From: JBFXDI01 sp050181295
Lineage (GTDB): Bacteria; Pseudomonadota; Alphaproteobacteria; Rhizobiales; Aestuariivirgaceae
NCBI GenBank assembly: GCA_050181295.1
Contig: JBFXDI010000130.1
Coordinates: 1-10,917, forward strand
Reading direction: 5' to 3'
Length of the DNA stretch: 10,917 nt
In this document: positions 6,573-10,917 of the stretch, piece by piece
Numbering within the stretch: the stretch's first letter is position 1
Layout: each line of letters begins with the position of its first letter
Position numbers and translations under genes: made by a program
Notes under the pieces: model-generated
What the model was told of the DNA's origin: nothing
Seen by the model: only the letters and a program-made list of their open reading frames with translations
The model's database searches: none

Positions 6573-6698
6573 GTCATCCCGGACGGACCGCAGGTCCGAT
6601 CCGGGACCTCGCTCCCGCCACTCAGGCGCCGGATATCGCAGTTCCGGCAACGTGGAGATGAGATTCCGGCTCTTCGCTGCCGCTCCGCCCGGGATGAC
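6573..6698. repeat. Gene-free copy of the palindromic repeat unit (unit 2)
   Basis: The 126-bp unit has the same ends as unit 1: GTCATCCCGG at 6573-6582 and CCGGGATGAC at 6689-6698. Its left 58 bases match the left segment of unit 1 with three differences, and 6666-6700 matches the right segment with one. The 35 bases between (6631-6665) are unlike the GIY-YIG coding sequence, though 6650-6665 weakly resembles the bases before the right segment in unit 1. It starts 29 bp after unit 1 and ends 44 bp before the stop codon of the permease gene. It carries no gene; apparent open frames here arise from the repeat. Confidence 0.7.
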
Positions 6699-6742
6699 AA
6701 GGTGAAGGAGTCGCTCGCCTGGTCATTCCCGGAGCCGCCCGC

Positions 6743-7954
6743 TCACTCGTGGCGGAGCGCCTCGATGGGGTCGAGCTTGGCGGCGCGCCGCGCCGGGAAG
6801 AAGCCGAAGACGATGCCGATCGTGCCCGAGAAGGCGAAGGCGAGCGCGATGATCGTCGGATCGGGCGCGAAGGGAATGCCCATGCCATAGGCGGCGGCGG
6901 CGGCGATCGAGAGGCCGAGCGCGATGCCGATGACGCCGCCGATGAGCGCCAGCACCAGCGCCTCGACCAGGAACTGCGTCAGGACCTGCCGCTCGAGCGC
7001 GCCGATGGCGAGCCTGATGCCGATCTCGCGCGTGCGCTCCGTCACCGACACCAGCATGATGTTCATGATGCCGATGCCGCCGACAAGCAGGCTCACCGCC
7101 GCCACCGCGCCCAAAAGCGCCGTCATCAGCTCGGTCGTCGAGGTCATGGCGCTCACGAGCTGGCTCATGTCGCGCACCGAGAAGTCGTCCTCCTTGCCGG
7201 GGGCGATGCGACGCTGCTCGCGCAGGATCCGCTCGGCGTCGGCCTGCACGGCCTGCGTCGCGTCACCGGAGGCGGCGGAGATATAGATGGTCGAGATGCG
7301 GGTGTTGCCGGCGAGCCGCCTCAGATAGGTGCGGAGCGGAACCACGACCGTGCTGTCCTGGTCGGTGCCGAAGCTCGACTGGCCCTTGCCCTCGAGCACG
7401 CCCACGACCTCGCAGGAGAGATCGCCGATGCGCAGCCGCTGATCCACGGGATCGACGGGATCGAAGAGAGCGCTCTTGATCGTCTGGCCGATGACGCAGA
7501 CGGCCGCCCCGCCCCTCACCTCGGCGTCGGTGAAGGGGCGGCCGGAGGCAAAGCTCCAGTCCTGCGCGATGAAGAAGTCCGAATCGCTGCCGGTGACGGT
7601 GGTCGAATAGTTCTGTGCTCCATAGACGACGATGGCCGCCCTGTTCGACGCCGGCGCTATGGCGCGCACATCGGCGAGATCGGCCCTAAGCGCTGCCACG
7701 GTGCGCTCGTCGAAGGAGCGGCTCTCCATGCTGGTGCCGCCCGGCCCGAACATGCTCTGGCCCGGCCGCACGACCAAAAGGTTGCTGCCGAGCTTCGAGA
7801 GATCCTCCGTCACCTTGCGCGTGGTGCCGGTGCCGATCGTCACCATGGCGATGACGGCGGCCACGCCGATGACGATGCCGAGCAGCGTCAGCACCGAGCG
7901 GAGCGCGTTGCGGCGCACCGACTGGAGCGCGAGCTTGAAGGTCTCGATCAGCAT
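6743..7954 (-). CDS. MacB-type ABC transporter permease (FtsX family)
   Basis: Inner-membrane permease of a tripartite efflux system, 403 residues. One N-terminal helix (about 21-43, after NALRSVLTLLG) is followed by a periplasmic domain of roughly 230 residues. The C-terminal FtsX domain has three helices (about 280-305, 330-360 and 367-390). The segments GGIGIMNIMLVSVTERTREIGIR and the terminal RRAAKLDPIEALR are typical of MacB/FtsX permeases. Here the permease is separate from its ATPase, unlike the fused E. coli MacB; split pairs are common. The start at 7954 overlaps the ATPase stop by 7 bp (ATGCTGA). It probably couples ATP hydrolysis to outward movement of a substrate through the fusion protein; the substrate (macrolide, peptide, lipid) cannot be read from sequence. 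Confidence 0.92.
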   Translation of the reverse strand: MLIETFKLALQSVRRNALRSVLTLLGIVIGVAAVIAMVTIGTGTTRKVTEDLSKLGSNLLVVRPGQSMFGPGGTSMESRSFDERTVAALRADLADVRAIAPASNRAAIVVYGAQNYSTTVTGSDSDFFIAQDWSFASGRPFTDAEVRGGAAVCVIGQTIKSALFDPVDPVDQRLRIGDLSCEVVGVLEGKGQSSFGTDQDSTVVVPLRTYLRRLAGNTRISTIYISAASGDATQAVQADAERILREQRRIAPGKEDDFSVRDMSQLVSAMTSTTELMTALLGAVAAVSLLVGGIGIMNIMLVSVTERTREIGIRLAIGALERQVLTQFLVEALVLALIGGVIGIALGLSIAAAAAYGMGIPFAPDPTIIALAFAFSGTIGIVFGFFPARRAAKLDPIEALRHE

Positions 7955-8658
7955 GCCGCCTCCAGGATCTCCGGCAGCGGCCGCTCGATGCGACCGTCAA
8001 GGAAGCGGATGGTGCGGTGGGCGAAGTCCGCCATGTCGGGCTCGTGCGTCACCATGATGATGGTGAGGCCCTGCTCGCGGTTGAGCCCGGCGAGCAGCTC
8101 CATGAGCTCCTGCTTGCGCGCCGTGTCGAGGTTGCCGGTCGGCTCGTCGGCAAGCAGCACCAGAGGCTCGGTGACGATGGCGCGGGCGATGGCGACGCGC
8201 TGCTGCTGGCCGCCGGAAAGCTCGGCCGGCGTGTGGTGCTCGCGGCCCTGAAGCCCCACCAGATGCAGCGCCTGGCGCGCCCGCCGGTGACGCTCGGGCC
8301 TCGCCATGCCGCGATAGACGAGCGGCAGCTCCACGTTCTCGATCGCGGTGGTGCGGGGCAACAGGTTGAAGCCCTGGAAGACGAAGCCCAGGTAATTGCG
8401 CCGGAGCATGGCGCGCTCATCCCGCGACAGCTCCGTCACGTCGAAGCCGGCGAACCGGTATTTTCCGCCACTCGGCGTGTCGAGGCAGCCCAGGATGTTC
8501 ATGGCCGTCGACTTGCCGGAGCCCGAGGGGCCCATGATGGCGACGAACTCCCCCTTCGTGATCGAAAGGTCCACGCCCGCGAGCGCGCGCACCTGACCCG
8601 CGCCCTCGCCGTAGATCTTCTGCACCCGCTCGAAGGCGAGAAGCGGCTGGCCGGTCAT
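7948..8658 (-). CDS. MacB/LolD-type ABC transporter ATP-binding protein
   Basis: Cytoplasmic ATPase of the export complex, 236 residues, usual length for the family. All nucleotide-binding elements are present: Walker A GPSGSGKST (43-51), Q-loop Gln95, signature LSGGQ (147-151), Walker B LLADE with Asp171 and Glu172, D-loop GNLD (175-178) and H-loop His205. The LSGGQQQR and DEPTGNLD wording is characteristic of the MacB/LolD/FtsE group. Its ATG overlaps the TGA of the fusion-protein gene by 4 bp (8655-8658) and its own stop overlaps the permease start, so the three genes should be translated together. LolD is an alternative name by sequence, but the adjacent fusion protein favours an efflux pump. 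Confidence 0.94.
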   Translation of the reverse strand: MTGQPLLAFERVQKIYGEGAGQVRALAGVDLSITKGEFVAIMGPSGSGKSTAMNILGCLDTPSGGKYRFAGFDVTELSRDERAMLRRNYLGFVFQGFNLLPRTTAIENVELPLVYRGMARPERHRRARQALHLVGLQGREHHTPAELSGGQQQRVAIARAIVTEPLVLLADEPTGNLDTARKQELMELLAGLNREQGLTIIMVTHEPDMADFAHRTIRFLDGRIERPLPEILEAAC

Positions 8659-9938
8659 TGACCCGCCCGCCTCGAACCGACGATCACGCGGTCGCCGGGC
8701 TGAAGCTCGCCCTTCAGGATCTCCGTCCGCTTGCCGTCGGAGGCGCCGGGGGTCACCTGCACCGCGTGCGGCCTGCCCTCCCGCAGCACCCAGAGCGTGC
8801 GCTCCTCGGCCGCCGGCTCGGTCTTGGGCTCGCCCCGCCGCCCCATGCGCGGCGGGCGCGGCATGAACAGGCGGAGCAAGCTGAAGCTCCGCGCCTCGGA
8901 GCGCTCGGGCGGCGTGTAGCGGAGTGCTGCGTTCTGCACGGTCAAGGCGTCGCCGATCCGGCGGGTGACGATCTCGGCCGTCGCGGTCATGCCGGGCCTG
9001 AGCAGGAGCTCCGAATTGTCGACGACGAGGATGCCCTTGTAGGTCACGACGCCATCGGTGGCGGTGGGCGAGAACTGGAGCGTCTCGATCCGGGCCGGAA
9101 ACTGGCGGCCGGGATAGGCGTCGACCGTGAAGGCCGCGTCCTGGCCGGTCTTCACCGCTCCGATGTCCGCCTCGTCGATCGCCGCCTCCACCTGCATGCG
9201 CTTCAGGTCCTCGGCGAGTGTGAAGAGGACAGGCGCCTGGAGCGAGGAGGCTACCGTCTGGCCGGGCTCGGCGACGCGGCTCAAGACGATGCCGTCGACG
9301 GGAGAGAGGATGCGCGACTTGTCGAGGTCGATCTGCTTGAGGTCGACGTCCGCCTTCGCGACCGCGATGTCCGCCTTGGCGGCCTCGACGGAAGCGAGCG
9401 CGGTGTCGCGGTCGGCGCGCGCGGTGTCAAGGTTCTGCTCGGCGGAATAGCCCTTCTTGCCCAGCGTCTCCTGGCGGACGAAGGCGAGCTCACGCTGCTT
9501 GGCGGTGGCCTCGGCATTGACGAGCTTGGCTTCCGCCGAGGCGAGCGAGGCCCGGGCACGGGCAAGCTCGGCCGTCTGGCGGGTGATGTCGAGCTCGGCC
9601 AGCACGTCGCCCCTCTTCACGAGGCTGTTGCTGTCGACATGGACGTTCCGGAGCACGCCCGACATCTCGCTCGAGACCTCGACCGAGGTCGTGGGCTCGA
9701 TGGTGCCGGTCGCCGTCACGGTCACGACCAGGGGGCCGCGGACGGCCGCCTCGGTCTCGTAGACAACGCGGCTCGCCGCCGCGCTCGAGGCCCGGTACCA
9801 CCAGGCGCCGCCCGCGACGACGGCCAAGATCGCAAGCGCAACCAGCCCGCGGCGGGTCCAGCGGCGAGCGGGCGTTCCGGCCCCGATCCGGATCGCCGCC
9901 TCGATCTCCTCGGGCCGGGGAAGGGTCTGCATGTTCAT
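8655..9938 (-). CDS. MacA/HlyD-type periplasmic adaptor (membrane fusion protein)
   Basis: First gene of the pump operon; it bridges the MacB-like permease and an outer-membrane channel. The 427-residue product has a short cytoplasmic start, one membrane anchor (about 31-48), a lipoyl-like half (about 85-117, with EMSGVLRNVHV and KRGDVLAELD), an Ala/Lys-rich coiled-coil hairpin (about 118-215), the returning lipoyl half (SPVDGIVLSRVAEPGQTV) and beta-barrel domains. Near the C-terminus an Arg/Pro-rich insert (about 350-380, RPPRMGRRGEP) is followed by a terminal domain. The start at 9938 (MNMQ) is chosen because the longer open frame runs back through a palindromic repeat; GAGG lies about 10 bases upstream. 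No TolC-like channel gene is in the window, so the channel is presumably encoded elsewhere. Confidence 0.9.
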   Translation of the reverse strand: MNMQTLPRPEEIEAAIRIGAGTPARRWTRRGLVALAILAVVAGGAWWYRASSAAASRVVYETEAAVRGPLVVTVTATGTIEPTTSVEVSSEMSGVLRNVHVDSNSLVKRGDVLAELDITRQTAELARARASLASAEAKLVNAEATAKQRELAFVRQETLGKKGYSAEQNLDTARADRDTALASVEAAKADIAVAKADVDLKQIDLDKSRILSPVDGIVLSRVAEPGQTVASSLQAPVLFTLAEDLKRMQVEAAIDEADIGAVKTGQDAAFTVDAYPGRQFPARIETLQFSPTATDGVVTYKGILVVDNSELLLRPGMTATAEIVTRRIGDALTVQNAALRYTPPERSEARSFSLLRLFMPRPPRMGRRGEPKTEPAAEERTLWVLREGRPHAVQVTPGASDGKRTEILKGELQPGDRVIVGSRRAGQ

Positions 9939-10062
9939 GGAATGCTGCCTCGGCGACACCCGGATCCGCCGGGACACGCCGGAAAGACGCAGAGCCCCGC
10001 GCCTTTCCGTCGGAGGAGGCGCCATCGGTGGAATTTCAACCGAACCGGCACCTCCCCTGCGT

Positions 10063-10158
10063 GTCATCCCGGATGGGCCGAAAGGCCCAGTCCGGGATCC
10101 GGCATCCGCCGCTCGACGACCTCGATCCCGGAAGCCGCAATGCGGCTTCCGGGATGAC
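10063..10158. repeat. Compact two-hairpin copy of the palindromic unit (unit 3)
   Basis: The 96-bp unit has the same 10-bp ends as units 1 and 2 (GTCATCCCGG at 10063-10072, CCGGGATGAC at 10149-10158). The left hairpin pairs 10067-10073 with 10091-10097 and an inner TGGGCC/GGCCCA stem closed by a GAAA loop. The right hairpin is a perfect 14-bp stem (10126-10139 with 10141-10154). The core GCATCCGCCGCTC (10102-10114) also occurs in unit 1 at 6162-6174. It lies between the groEL terminator and the macA-like gene. Confidence 0.7.
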
Positions 10159-10172
10159 AGGCTGTGGGGCAC

Positions 10173-10202
10173 AAAAAAGAAGCGGCCCCGGAGGGCCGCT
10201 TC
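10173..10202 (-). terminator. Rho-independent terminator of groEL
   Basis: Read on the - strand, a perfect 10-bp stem (GAAGCGGCCC with GGGCCGCTTC; 10202-10193 and 10188-10179) with a four-base loop is followed directly by six T residues (10178-10173). It begins 24 bases after the groEL stop. It should separate groEL from the pump operon, which is transcribed in the same direction. Confidence 0.93.
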
Positions 10203-10226
10203 GCATTCTCTGCTTTATGGACTTCC

Positions 10227-10917
<691 letters not shown>

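Noticed and set aside
5994..6700. Open frames on the - strand over 5994-6650 and 6476-6700
   Set aside because: They are translations of the repeat units (PDRTCGPSGMT recurs) and overlap the real GIY-YIG gene and the secreted protein gene in other frames.
6124..6700. Direct repeats considered as a CRISPR array
   Set aside because: There are only two copies, 449 bp apart, with unequal spacing and an intervening protein gene; no cas genes are present.
6749..10157. Long + strand open frames (about 500 codons each) opposite the pump operon
   Set aside because: High GC makes long antisense frames common. They are rich in Arg, Asp, His and Gly with no domain, and lie opposite genes with intact motifs.
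9939..10172. N-terminal extension of the MacA-like open frame to 505 residues
   Set aside because: The extra 78 codons run through palindromic unit 3 and GC-rich spacer, giving repeat-type translation (GPFGPSGMT). The membrane anchor and family N-terminus fit the ATG at 9938.

Overview
The window is GC-rich and tightly packed. Gene content and order point to an alphaproteobacterium, probably Hyphomicrobiales (Rhizobiales): adjoining hisZ and short-form hisG, a groEL ending in a Gly/Met-rich MGGMDF tail, and many GTCAT-type palindromic intergenic repeats. No genus can be fixed from the sequence alone.

Left part (1-3839, + strand): a G/C-rich hairpin repeat precedes hisZ, which overlaps hisG by 4 bp. 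Together they encode the hetero-oligomeric ATP phosphoribosyltransferase that opens histidine synthesis. Two small REP-like palindromes follow, then a SulP-family anion transporter with a C-terminal STAS domain.

Middle part (3840-6742): an SDR oxidoreductase on the - strand is divergent from a + strand run of three small envelope-type genes. These are a three-helix membrane protein, a secreted glycine-zipper/Pro-Tyr-rich protein and a secreted four-cysteine protein. The convergent gap after them holds the most unusual structure in the window. A complete GIY-YIG nuclease-family gene sits inside a palindromic repeat unit bounded by GTCATCCCGG and CCGGGATGAC. A gene-free copy of the same unit begins 29 bp further on.

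Right part (6743-10917, all - strand): a MacAB-type export operon (membrane-fusion protein, ATPase, permease, with 4-bp and 7-bp overlaps) lies downstream of groEL. groEL is cut by the window edge and ends in a strong intrinsic terminator. A third, compact copy of the palindromic unit lies between that terminator and the pump operon.

Most genes are ordinary housekeeping or transport genes. The candidate for something undescribed is the repeat family with its embedded GIY-YIG gene: one gene-bearing and two gene-free members share the same termini, an arrangement resembling REPIN/RAYT systems but with a different nuclease family. The linkage is seen directly; a mobilising role is inference.
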